Source: CAMCXE01 sp036520615 (GTDB taxonomy: Bacteria; Pseudomonadota; Gammaproteobacteria; Pseudomonadales; Cellvibrionaceae). From it: a stretch of DNA of 64,000 nt. Of the stretch, positions 36,186 through 48,900 are shown one piece after another. The DNA is taken from assembly GCA_036520615.1 (NCBI GenBank), contig DATDJI010000017.1, positions 1 through 64,000 on the forward strand, read 5' to 3'. A program made the translations under genes and the position numbers. Position 1 is the stretch's first letter, and each line of letters starts with the position of its first letter. The notes beneath the pieces are model-generated. The model did not search any database. It was not told the origin of the DNA and saw only the letters and a list, made by a program, of their open reading frames with translations.

Positions 36186-36842
36186 TTAATCCTTGCCAGC
36201 GGTGGGATTAATGATAACTGTGCTTTTAGTTGAACCATCGCCATTTGAATTGGTACCACTTGAGCTACTGCTTGACGAGCTGGGCATAGCCGTATTGCGC
36301 TTAATTACGCGCGCCAGAGCTAAAAGGTCGGAATCTAAAAACAAACCGTTGGCCAGGGCGTTTTCGATATTGACCTCAAATTGCATTTTATCCTGCGCAC
36401 GCAAAATATTAATAATGCCGCCTTTATCAGCAAAACCCTGCCGATCACCAATACTCAGCACATAAATATAATGAATTTGTTGCCAAAACGTCGGCAATTT
36501 AACTCTCTCATCTTGGCCCACATACAAAATATGGCAGCCCGCGCGAATTTCTTCTATTTCATTGGCGCGCTGAATTTTCAGTGGCCTGCTGCCGATCAGC
36601 GTTTCGGCATATGCGTATAAATAGGGGGCAAAATCAACTTCACCAAATAAGCATATTTTGATCGCCGCACGAGGATCGGCAAAGGCGTCTTTCGGCCATT
36701 CAACAAAATTCGCGAAGTTATAAATAAATTGCGCACGCACCTGCAGCGCAGCCTCGGCTACATCCTTACTTGGTTGCGCCGCTTGAAGCGGCAGGCAAAT
36801 ACACAAGCCTACGCAGATGTGCAAAAGCATGCGGCGCATCAT
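36186..36842 (-). CDS. yfiR: YfiR-family (DUF4154) periplasmic regulator
   Basis: 218 residues from the ATG at 36842 (AAGG, 8-base spacing); a GTG at 36851 is possible. A signal peptide (about 1-24, ending LQAAQ) precedes the DUF4154 domain: LQVRAQFIYNFANFVEWPKD, IKICLFGEVDFAPYLYAYAE, and a C-terminal GGIINILRAQDKMQFEVNIE. YfiR of Pseudomonas aeruginosa is a periplasmic repressor of the diguanylate cyclase YfiN. The domain is followed by a Ser-rich linker (NTAMPSSSSSSSSGTNSNGD) and a short tail. It stands 124 bp after the giant adhesin gene and 42 bp before the CHASE8-like kinase, so it probably regulates that kinase. Confidence 0.9.
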   Translation of the reverse strand: MMRRMLLHICVGLCICLPLQAAQPSKDVAEAALQVRAQFIYNFANFVEWPKDAFADPRAAIKICLFGEVDFAPYLYAYAETLIGSRPLKIQRANEIEEIRAGCHILYVGQDERVKLPTFWQQIHYIYVLSIGDRQGFADKGGIINILRAQDKMQFEVNIENALANGLFLDSDLLALARVIKRNTAMPSSSSSSSSGTNSNGDGSTKSTVIINPTAGKD

Positions 36843-36975
36843 GCCGAGCACCTTAAATTATTTTTCGCCTGCGCAAGCATTAAAAACGCTCGCGCAGAAT
36901 TAAATAAATGCTCACCACAGCCGCTTACAAGCGTTAAGTCTTCAGTTATACAAAGATGTAAACATATACGCGGCA

Positions 36976-39900
36976 TTATTGCGCCTCTCTTTTCAACGGC
37001 ATTTCGCCACCGACTAACCAATGGCTTAAAAACGCTTTTAGTGCTGAGTTTATTTTGCAGCGCTGGCGATTTTTCGGGTCCAACTCATCACAATCACCGA
37101 ATGCTTTGGCGAATTGATCGTTAACATTCGGCCCGGACAATTGCGATTGCTGCAGAGCCTTTGTGGCCTGGCTTAAGTCTTCAAAAGGCATGGCAATACC
37201 AGTTGCTTCAGCTTCGGCATCCGCCACTATGGCAAGCCAACGGTTGCTGCCGATGGTTTGCTCCGCACTTGGCACAATGGGCAGCCCGTTGAGCGTAACG
37301 CGACCAGTATTAGCCTCATTATTGTTAGTGTAGGCGGCAACTGTGGCGCCTGCTGCCTGGTTGTAATGGCGATGTGCTGGGGCGGCGGTTGCCACGGGGC
37401 GCGTATCAAAAAGTATGTCGCCACCGGTGGCGGTCACCTGCGTGCCTGTGTTTAAGCTAATAGCACGATCGGCGCTGGACTGATCGGTCAGCCGTAGGCG
37501 TATGGCAAAATTACCCGCCTGTGCAGGTTGCTGCTGAGCGGAAATTCGCACGGGCCCAAGCGTATTAATACTGCCCTGGGCCACCACTACATCAAGCGGC
37601 GCCGTGCTCTCGGCGACAGATCTCTTAGCACTAATATCGGATTGAATAGTTAAATCGCCGGAGCTCAACAGCAAACCCAGATTACCGTCGGCAAGAGAAA
37701 GGCTGCTGCCGTCGCCATTTAAATCCCGCAGGGTTAAACCGTTGCTGTCGATGAGGCTCAGATCGGCGCTGCCGATGACACTCACATCCAGCTCATCAAC
37801 CGCAAGATTCCAGCGGTTTTCCCCCTGCGCCGCTGACAGGGCTACTAATAATTGCGGCGCACTAAGCGTTAATTCGCGGTCGTCATCGAACAGGTCAAAG
37901 GCGTTAATAGCCAGGCTATGGCTGAGGCTTAAGCCACTTGCGGGCACGCGCAGTGCACCATTAATAGCGAGTGTTAGCGTATCCACATGGGGTGCGTCCA
38001 GCCGGGTTATATTTAAATCGCGCCCGTTGGTAATTGAAAATGTACCGGCTGCTTGATAGCTCAAGCCCAATTGATCCAAACGCGTATCCAAACTGATGGC
38101 ATCGCTACCGGTCAGGGTGATATCCGCCGCATGGGCATCCAGCCGCACCGGGCCGCCGCCGACTACGCTGATCGTAGCGGCGTTAATTGTGACTTCGGCT
38201 GTTTGACTTGATGGGGAGGCGAAAACTCCTGAGCTAATGGCGGGCGCAGCCGCGCCGTTGAGCGTTAAGCCAGCTGCCGCAAGCTGCAGCTGATCGCTAG
38301 CATTAAGCGTAAGCCTGCCGCCGACATTAACTGTGGCGCCGGTGAGATCCAGGTTGCCCACGCTGCTAATTGTGCTATCGCCACCAGTGCTCAAAATGCC
38401 GAGAATTAAATCGTCCGCGTCGGCAACGGTGAGAGCGAAATTGCTCAGCGAACTTAAATCCAACCTATCCATGCGTGTATTAAGCGCAAGTGGGCCAGCT
38501 GAGGCGCGCAGAGTAATGTGTCCATCGCGAGCGATTAAATTCACGTTGCGATCGGTATCGAATACATCATTGGCATTTATGTTTAAAACACCCGCGTGAT
38601 TAATACCGCTGGCAGGCACAATAAGGGCACCTGTGCCGGTAGTATTTAGGCTTGAATTACCGGCGATAATGGGGTTTGACGTGAGGGTTAAATCGGCATT
38701 GGTGGTGGTGAAACTCGCGTTACCGCCTGTGTTTATAGTACCGAGCGTTATTGCATTGGCATCGGTTAGAGAAAATGCACCAGCGCCGTTTAATGCCAGC
38801 GTTAAATTGGCAAAATCCGTCGACCAATTACGCGCCGGTGCGCCATTGCGCAGATTTATTATGGCATTAGTTGCCGATAGGTTTAGGTTGCGATCCGTAT
38901 CAATCAAATCATCAGCTGCAACTGTTAATGCACCGGATTGCGCGAATCCTGCATCGGGCACACGAATTATTCCGCTACCGGTATTAAGGCTTAATGTGCC
39001 TGTCACTTGGCTATTAGTAGGCAGAGTTATGTTTGCGTTATTAGTAGTAAAACTTAGGTTCGCATTACTACTGGCGGAATTTATTATTAATGCTTGATCA
39101 TTATTGATTGCTAAATTACCGGTGCCAGTTAGCGCTAGGTCCAACGAATTAAAATGGGTGGACCAGCTGCGTGCGGCTGTTATGTTGCGCAATTTTACAT
39201 TGGCATTAGCAGCTGCAAGCGTTACATCACTATCAGTATCGAGCACATCATTGGCGTTAATAAATAAGCTGCCAGTATGGGTTATGCCCGCAACAGGAAT
39301 AATTAAATTGCCCGTTCCGGTAGTTGCAAGGGTTAGGGTGCCGGTTACTAATGGATTTGCCGCAATAATTAAATTGCCATTACTGGTGGTAAAACTTGCA
39401 TTGCCATTAACGCTTGCGGACAAAAGATTTAACGCATTGGTATCGGTAAGGTTAAAATCGCCGCTGCTGGTGAATGTAAGACTAAGCGTATTAAAATCTG
39501 TATCCCAATTATGCGCGCCTGTACCAGCGCGCAATGTCACATTTGCATCGGTGGCGGATAAAATCAGGCTTTCATCTGTATCGCGCACATCATCGGCATT
39601 AAGGGTTAATGCACCGCTGTGATTTAAACCTGTGCTGGGCAATACAATAGTACCTGTGCCGGTAGTAGTTAAATTTAAATTGCCCGCAACAGATGGGTTA
39701 GCACTGAGCGTTAAATCACTATTAAGTGTGCTAAAGCTTGCACTTGCATCAGAGCTAATCGCGCCGAGTGTTAATGCAGTGTTATTAACTAATGCGAAAT
39801 TACCCGCGCCAGTTAAGGCTAAATCAAGTGCACCTATATTAGTTACCCAGCTACGCGCGCCAATCGCGTTGCGCAATTTAATATCTGCGCTGGACGCGGA

Positions 39901-42900
39901 TATATTTACATTCGCATCCGTATCCAGTACGTCGTTGGCATTAATAAAAAGCCCGGCAGTTTGAGTAAGCCCTGTCGCTGGCAGAATAATATTGCCACTA
40001 CCGGTAGTAATTAAGCTTAAATTGCCCGCAATAGTGGGATTGGCCGTGAGGGTTAAATCGCCATTGGTCGCGGTGAAACGGGCATTAGCACCGGTGCCTA
40101 GTGACGCGAGTGTTAAGGCGCCGCTATTATTAAGTGCAAAATCTCCTGCGCCTGTCAGGCTTAAGGCTAAATTATTAAAATCTGTTGACCAATTACGCGC
40201 GGCTGCAGCGTTGCGCAGATTTATATTTGCATTGGTAGCAGCCAGGGAAACATCTCGATCTGTATCTATTAAATCCTGAGCATTTATAGTTAAAGCACCG
40301 GCCTGAGTGAAACCTGCCACAGGTACTACAACATTGCCCACACCTGTCGTAATTAAATTTAATGCGCCATTTACCTGTGCGTTTGCAGCGAGGGTTAAAT
40401 TAGCGTTAGTCGTGGCAACAGTTATAGTGCCTGCGCTGTTCAGCGAATTAAGCGTTAATGCATTGGCATCGGTTATGTTTAAATCTGCCGTTCCGGTTAT
40501 ATCCAGCGATAAACTATCTAAGTCTGTCACCCAGCTACGAGTGAGATTTGCATGACGCAAAATAATGGCGGCATTCGTCGCGCTTAAATTTATGTCTCTA
40601 TCTGTATCGACTATATCGTCGGCATTAATAGTCAATGCGCCTGGCTGAGCAATTCCTGCCACCGGGATAATTACATTTCCCGACCCGTTAGTAATTAGGC
40701 TTAAATTACCGCTAACCGCAGGATCGGCATTAAGAGTTAAATCTGCATTAGTTGTGGTAAAACTGGTATTACCATTTGCCGATACTGCACCGAGGGTTAA
40801 GGCTTTATTATTACTCAGCGCAAAGTCACCGCCTCCGCTGAGCGATAATATTAAACTATTAAAATCTGTCGCCCAGTTGCGCGCCGCGCTGGCATTGCGC
40901 AGTGTAATATTTGCAGCGGTGGCACCGAGGCTAACAGTACTATCGCTGTCGCTAATATCCTGTGCATTAATAGTTAAACCTGCCAATTGCGTAAAACCGG
41001 TGTTGGGCAGAATTATTTTACCAGCACCAGTTGTTGTTAGATTTAACGTACCGTTTACCTGCGTATCAGTGCTGAGGATAGTATCGGCATTAATTGTTAT
41101 TATATTTACGTTGCCGTTTGCGCTGATGGAATTTATCGTCAATGCACTCTGGTTAGTTAAATTAAAATCCCCCGCCCCACTTAAGGCTAAATTTAAATCA
41201 TTAAAATCCGTATCCCAGGTGCGCGCTGCAGATGCATTGCGTAGGCTTATATTAGCGGTAGTTGCGCTTAGACTTAGGTTAGGGTCTGTGTTGGATAAAT
41301 CGCTGTCGAATAAACCATAGGCGTTGATGGTTAGGCTTGCGGGTTGATTAATTCCTGCTGCAGGAATAATCACATTACCCACACCTGTAGTAATTAGGCT
41401 TAAAGTACCAGCCACATTTGGCGCCGTAGTTAAAATTAAATCCGCGTTAGTGGTGGTGAACGCGCTATTACCCGTGCTAGTTACCGGCCCAAGCGTTAAC
41501 GCATTGGTATCCGTAAGTGCAAAGTCTCCCCCACCCACAAGTGCTAAGGTTAAATTATTAATATCAGTTGCCCAGCTGTGGGGCGAAGTTGCAGAACGTA
41601 ATGAAATATTGGCGTCGCTTGCCGCAAGGCTAATGGTGCGGTCGGTATCCAATAAGTCATTGGCATTAATTGTTAAGCCTGCCGCTTGAGTAAAACCGGT
41701 TAAAGGCACTACAACATTGCCGCTACCTGTGGCAGTTAAATTTAGCGTGCCATTTACCTGGGTATTAGTGGCGAGAATAATATCCGCATTGGTGGCGGTG
41801 AGATTAACATTACCACCTGCATTTGCGGAGATCAGCGTTAAAGCATCGCTATCGGTTAAATTAAAATCACCTGTGCCATTTAATTGCAACGATAAACTAG
41901 TAAGGCTCGTGGACCAATTACGCGTTGCAGCCGCATTGCGAATAGTAATATCCGCTTGCGACGCAGCGAGGCTAATATCGCGGTCGGCATCTAAAATATC
42001 ATTAGCATTAATAGTCAATGCAGCTGCCTGGGCAATTCCTGCCGTAGGAATAATGACATTACCTGCACCTGTGGTAATTAAACTTAAGGCGCCGCTAACC
42101 GATGGCGCTGCAGTTAAAATTAAATCCGCGCTGGTGGTGGTAAAGCTGGTAATACCATCAGTGTTCACCGATGTGAGCGTTAAACTATCGGCATTGCTTA
42201 ATGCAAAACTGCCACCACCGGTGAGCGATAAGGCGAGGCTATTAAAATCCGTTGACCAATTGTGCGCTGTTGTGGCATTACGCAGAGTGATACTGGCATT
42301 AGTTGCAGCAAGTGTATCGGCGATTAAATCGCTCGCATTAATTATGAGCCCTGCAGAGTGTGCAAGGCTTGCAGCAGAGAGAATTAGATTACCCGCACCT
42401 GTAGTAATTAAACTTAAATTGCCGGCTACAGCGGGGGTTGAGGTTAGGGTTAAATCTGCGGCACTGGTAAAGCTTGCATTCCCCGCACTGGTTGCCGATG
42501 CGAGGGTTAGTGCCTGTGCATTGGTTAAGGCAAAATCACCAGCACCGTTAAGTGTTAGATCTAAACGATTAAAATCCGTAGTCCAGCTGCGCGCAGCCTG
42601 CGCATCGCGCAGCGTAATACTAGCGTTAGCAGCGGTAAGGATCACATTGCGGTCAGTATCTAATAAATCGTTGGCGTTAATTATTAAATCGCCTGACTGA
42701 GCAATGCCTGTAACAGGAATAATTACATTGCCAATTCCGCTGGTTATTAAGCTTAAATTGCCGGTACCGACAGGCGCTGCGCTTAGAATTAAATCGGCAT
42801 TTGCAACGGTAAATTGTACGGCACCGTCGGTAGTTATTGAATTGAGCGTTAGGGCGCGGGCATTGGCTAACGACAAATCACCCCCACCTGTGAGGGATAA

Positions 42901-45900
42901 GGTTAGGCTGTTAATATCCGTCGCCCAACTGCGCGCTAAAGCGGCATTGCGCAAATTAATATTCGCCGCAGCGGCAGCGAATGTTATATCGCGGTCGGTG
43001 TCGATTAAATCATTAGCATTAACAGTCAAGTTGCTCGTTTCGCTAATGCCCGCCACAGGAATAATTACATTGCCTGCACCGGTGGTGTTTAACGTTAAAT
43101 TACCGGTAATAATTGGATCGCCACTAATAGTTAGATCTGCGTTGGTTGTTGTAAAACTTGCATTGGACGCAATAGTTGCCGAATCTAAAATTAAAGCATT
43201 GGAATTGGTGAGAGCAAAATCACCGCCTCCGGCGAGCGATAAATTTAAATGTGCAAAATCCGTTGCCCAGCTGCTAGCCGTTGTGGCATTGCGCAGGGCA
43301 ATAGTCGCCGTGCCCGCACTTAATGCGATATTGTGGTCGGCATCTAATAAATCGTTAGCATTAATTGTTAACGCTGCAGGTTGGCTAATTCCCGCTACGG
43401 GAATAATCACATTACCCGTTCCAGTGGCAATTAAACTTAAATTGCCCGTTACCGCAGGGTCGCTGCTTAATGTTAAATCGGCATTGGTTGTAGTGAAACT
43501 CGCATTACCGCTCGTGGCGGCGGAGGTGAGTATTAATGCATTGCTATCGGTTAAAGCAAAATCACCTGCACCAGTTAGCGACAAAATTAAATCATTAAAG
43601 CTTGTTGTCCAAGAGCGTGCCGAAGCAGCATTGCGCAGTGTTATATTAGCGTTTGTTGCGCCGAGAGTTATAGTGCTATCCGTATCTAACAAATCATTCG
43701 CGTTAATTGTAAGCGTTGCTGGCTGGCTAATTCCCGCTACGGGAATAACTACATTGCCCGCACCTGTAGTAATCATACTTAAATTACCGCTAACAGCGGG
43801 ATCGCTTGCGAGCGTTAAATCAGCATTAGTCGTAGTAAAACTGGCATTGCCGTCTGTAGTTGCTGAGGTGAGTGTTAATGCGTTGCTATCAGTTAACGCA
43901 AAATCGCCGCTACCGGTGAGCGATAAAATTAAATTGCTGAAACTACTCGTCCAATTGCGCGCGCTTGCCGCGTTGCGTAGTGAGATATTTGCGTTAGTTG
44001 CGCCGAGTGTGACATTGCGATCCGCATCCAATAAATCATTGGCATTTAATGTTAATCCAGCGGATTGAGTAAATCCTGCGACTGGCACAACTACATTTCC
44101 GGTTCCGGTTGTAGTTAAATTTAAACTGCCCGCCACCGCCGTGTTTGCACTAAGCGTTAAATCAGCGTTAGTCGTGGTGAGATTTACATTGCCGCCTGCA
44201 CTTGCAGCGCTCAATGTTAAGGCATTGGCATCGGTTAAATTAAAATCGCCAACGCCAGATAGAGTTAACGACAAATTATCAAAACTGCTGACCCAGGTGC
44301 GGTTGCTCGCGGCGTTGCGCAGTGTGATAGTTGCGTTCGTAGCCGCTAAGGTTAAATCCCGATCCGTATCCAATAAATCATTGGCATTAATTGTTAACGC
44401 CGCTGACTGAGTAATTCCCGCTACTGGGATAATTACATTGCCGGTACCGGTGGTAATTAAACTTAAATTGCCGGCAACAGCCGGATCGGCACTTAACGTT
44501 AAATCCGCGTTAGTTGTCGTAAAACTTGCATTGCCGCCGACAGTTGCCGAGGTGAGTGTTAAAGCATTGCTATCGGTTAAGGTAAAATCACCGCTGCCGG
44601 TGAGCGATAAAATTAAATTGGTAAAACTCGTCGACCAGTTACGCGCCAAAGCCGCATTGCGCACCGTGATATTAGCGTTTGTTGCAGCAAGCGTTATGTC
44701 GCGATCAACATCTAACACATCGTTGGCATTAATTGTTAGTGCTGCAGGCTGAGCAATTCCGGTAACGGGAATAATTACATTGCCCGTACCTGTCGTGATT
44801 AAACTTAAACTCCCCGCTACGGCAGGATTGGAGCTAAGCGTTAAATCGGCATTAGTTGTTGAAAAACTGGCATTGCCGTCTGTGCTAATAGACGTGAGCG
44901 TTAAGGCATTATTATCAATTAAGGAAAAATCGCCAGCACCCGTTAGTGTCAGAGTTAAATCATTAAAGTTCGTCGCCCAAGCTCGTGCGGTAGCAGCATT
45001 GCGCAGTGTGACAGTGGCGCTGCTTGCAGCCAATGTAATATCACGATCGATCTCGAGTAAATCATTGGCATTAACTATTAAACCTGCGCTCTGGCTAATC
45101 CCCGCAACAGGAATAATTACATTGCCCACACCCGTCGTAATCAAACTTAAATTACCAACAATTACAGGGGCAGCGCTCAGGGTTAAATCAGCATTAGTAG
45201 TAGTAAAGCTTGCATTGCCGCCTGTGGTAGCGGAGGTGAGTGTTAATTCGTTGCTATCGGTTAAAGCAAAATCCCCTGCGCCGGTTAAGGCAAGGATTAA
45301 ATTATCAAAACTGCTTAGCCAGCTGCGATTATTGACTGCATTGCGCAAGGTCACACTGGCATTGGTTGCAGCAAGATTTACATCGCGATCAGTATCTAAT
45401 AAATCATTGGCATTTATCGTTAATCCCGCAGGCTGGACAATTCCAGCTGCAGGAATAACTACATTGCCGCCACCGCTCGTAATTAAACTTAAATTACCGG
45501 CCACAGCTGGGTCGGCACTTAGCGTTAAATCCGCATTCGTCGTGGTAAAACTGGCATTGCCACCAGTAGTAGCGGAAGTAAGTGTTAATGCATTGCTATC
45601 GGTTAAAGCAAAATCACCCGCACCGGTGAGCGATAAATTTAAATCAGTAAAACTCGTCGTCCAATTACGTGTTGAAGCGGCGTTGCGCAACGTGATACTA
45701 GCGTTGGTTGCAGCAAGTGTTAGATCGCGGTCAGTATCTAATAAATCATTGGCATTAATGGTTAATGCGGCAGGCTGGCTAATTCCTGTTACGGGGATAA
45801 TTACATTACCCGTACCGGTCGTAATCATAGTTAAATTGCCGGTGACAGCAGGGTCTGCGGTTAACGTTAAATCGGCATTAGTCGTAGTAAAGCTTGCATT

Positions 45901-48900
45901 TCCGCCAGCAGTTGCCGAGCTGAGTGTTAATGCATTGCTATCGGTTAGGGCAAAATCACCGCTGCCGGTGAGCGATAAATTTAAATTGATAAAACTCGTC
46001 GTCCAGTTGCGAGCTAAAGCCGCGTTACGCAATGTAATAGTTGCGTTGCCTGCAGCCAAGGTTACATCGCGGTCCGTATCCAATAAATCGTTGGCATTAA
46101 TCGTCAGCGCGCCGGTTTCGCTAATGCCTGTCACAGGTAAAACAACATTGCCTATGCCGGTTGTAATCAGGCTTAAATTACCGGCAACTGTAGGATCTGT
46201 GCTTAGGGTTAAATCCGCATTGGTCGAAGCAAAACTCGCATTGCCGCCTGTTGCGGCTGACGTGAGCGTAAAAGCGTTGCTGTCGATTAACGCAAAATCA
46301 CCTGCGCCGGTTAATGACAAAATTAAATTATCAAAACTAGTTGCCCAATTACGCGCGCTCGCTGCATTGCGTAAGGTTACACTGGCGTTGGTAGCCGATA
46401 ACGCAAGATCCCGATCGGTATCTATTAAATCGTAAGCATTAATAGTTAATGCCGCCGGTTGGGAAATTCCCGCTATGGGAATAATCACATTACCCGTTCC
46501 AGTGGTAATTAAATTTAAATTACCACTAACCGCTGGATCTGCGCTTAGCGTTAAATCCGCATTGGTTGTAGTAAAACTGGCATTGCCTGCAGTTGTCGCC
46601 GAGGTGAGTGTTAATGCATTGCTATCGGTTAAAGCAAAATCACCCGCACCGGTTAGCGACAGAATTAAATCATTAAAGCTTGTTGTCCAGGAGCGTGCCA
46701 AAGCCGCATTGCGAAGTGTGATAGTGGCACTACTGGCAGCCAATATAAGGTTGCGGTCAGTATCTAATAAATCATTAGCATTAACGGTGAGTGTGCCAGT
46801 TTCGCTAATTCCCGCCACAGGGATCACGATATTACCGGCGCCCGAGGCATTTAAATTTAAATTACCAGTAATAACTGGGTCAGCACTTAAGGTTAAATCT
46901 GCATTCGTTGTAGTAAAGCTTGCATTGCCGCCGGTAGCTGCCGAGGTGAGTGTTAATGCGTTGCTATCCGTTAAGGCAAAATCGCCACTGCCGGTCAGCG
47001 ATAAAATTAAATTGGTAAAACCGGTTGTCCAATTGCGTGAACTTGCCGCGTTGCGCAGCGTGATATTTGCGTTAGTTGCGCCGAGCGTGACATTGCGATC
47101 CGTATCCAATAAATCATTGGCATTTAATGTCAGCGCTTGCGATTGAATAAATCCTGCGCCGGGCACAACTACATTGCCGGTTCCTGTAGTGATTAAACTT
47201 AGTGTGCCGGTAACGGAAGTATTAGCACCTAGGGTTAAATCGGCATTAGTCGTCGTGAGAATTACATTAGCGCCTGCGCTTGCAGCACTGAGTGTTAAAG
47301 CATTGGCATCGGTTAAATTAAGATCACCAGCGCCGGTTAGGCTTAAGGATAAATTATCAAAACTGCTAGCCCAGGTGCGGTTACTGGCGGCATTGCGCAG
47401 TGTGATATTTGCATTAGTTGCAGCCAAGGTTAAATCGCGATCCGTATCTAAAATATCATTGGCATTAATGGTTAATGCCGCTGGCTGACTAATTCCCGCT
47501 ACTGGGATAATTACATTACCTGTGCCCGTGGTAATTAGGCTTAAATTACCGGTAACAGCTGGATCGGAACTGAGCGTTAGGTCGGCATTTATCGTGGTAA
47601 AACTGGCATTGCCGCCAGTGGTTGCCGAGGTGAGTGTTAATGCGTTGCTATCGGTTAAGGCAAAATCGCCACTGCCGGTGAGCGATAAAATTAAATTGCT
47701 AAAACTACTCGTCCAAGTGCGCGCACTTGCCGCGTTGCGTAGCGTGATATTTGCATTGCTCGCTCCTAATGTGACATTGCGATCCGTATCCAATAAATCA
47801 TTAGCATTTAATGTTAATCCAGCGGATTGAGTAAATCCTGCGACTGGCACAACTACATTGCCGGTTCCGGTTGTAGTTAAATTTAAAGTGCCCGCCACTG
47901 TTGTGTTTGCGCTGAGGGTTAAATCAGCGTTAGTTGTCGTGAGATTTACATTACCGCCTGCACTTGCAGCACTGAGCGTTAAAGCATTGGCATCGGTTAA
48001 ATTAAAATCCCCTGCGCCGGTTAACGCCAAAGATAAACTATCAAAACTGCTGGCCCAGGTGCGTGCACTTGCGGCGTTGCGCAAAGTCACATTGGCATTA
48101 GTGGCCGATAAAGTGACATCGCGATCGGTATCCAATAAATCGTTGGCATTAATAGTTAATGCCGCAGGCTGGCTAATTCCTGCTACGGGAATAATTAAAT
48201 TGCCGCCACCGCTAGTAATTAAGCTTAAATTACCGGTAACAACTGGATCGGCACTTAGCGTTAGGTCCGCATTGGTAGTGGTAAAACTTGCATTACCGGA
48301 TGTGCTCGCCGAGGTGAGGGTTAGTGCATTGGTGTCCGTTAAGGAAAAATCTCCACCACCTGCCAGCGCTAAAACTAAATTAGTAAACGTTGTATTCCAC
48401 ACCATGGCGCTTGCGGCATTGCGCAAATTAATATTCGCGCTGGCGGCGGCAAGCGTAATTGTGCGGTCGGTATCTAATAAATCATTGGCACTAATGGTGA
48501 GATTACCAATTTCACTAATTCCGGTTGTGGGCAAAATTACATTTCCCGTACCTGTCGTAATTAAACTTAAATTACCGGTAATGGTAGGGTCGCTGCTTAA
48601 TGTTAAATTCCCATTGGTCGTAGTGAAACTCGCGTTGGCGCCGACAGTAGCAGAAGTAAGTGTAAGACCGCTGCTGTCGGTTAACGTGAAATCCCCGGCA
48701 CCGGTTAATGCCAGTGCAAGGCTGGTAAAACTGGTCGCCCAGGTGCGATTGCTCGCAGCGTTGCTAAGCGTAATGTTGGCGGCAGCGCCAGCGAGCGTGA
48801 GATCGGTATTGCTATCGACCAAATTCGTCGCACTGAAGGTGAGGTTACCGCCTATGCTCCAGCCTGCATCGGGGATGATTATCTGCCCGGCAGAAACTAC

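Noticed and set aside
37348..37359. QAAG in the adhesin C-terminal region as a LapG cleavage site
   Set aside because: It does not fit the TAAG/AAAG/PAAG-type consensus at the first position; kept only as a note to the cysteine-hook finding.
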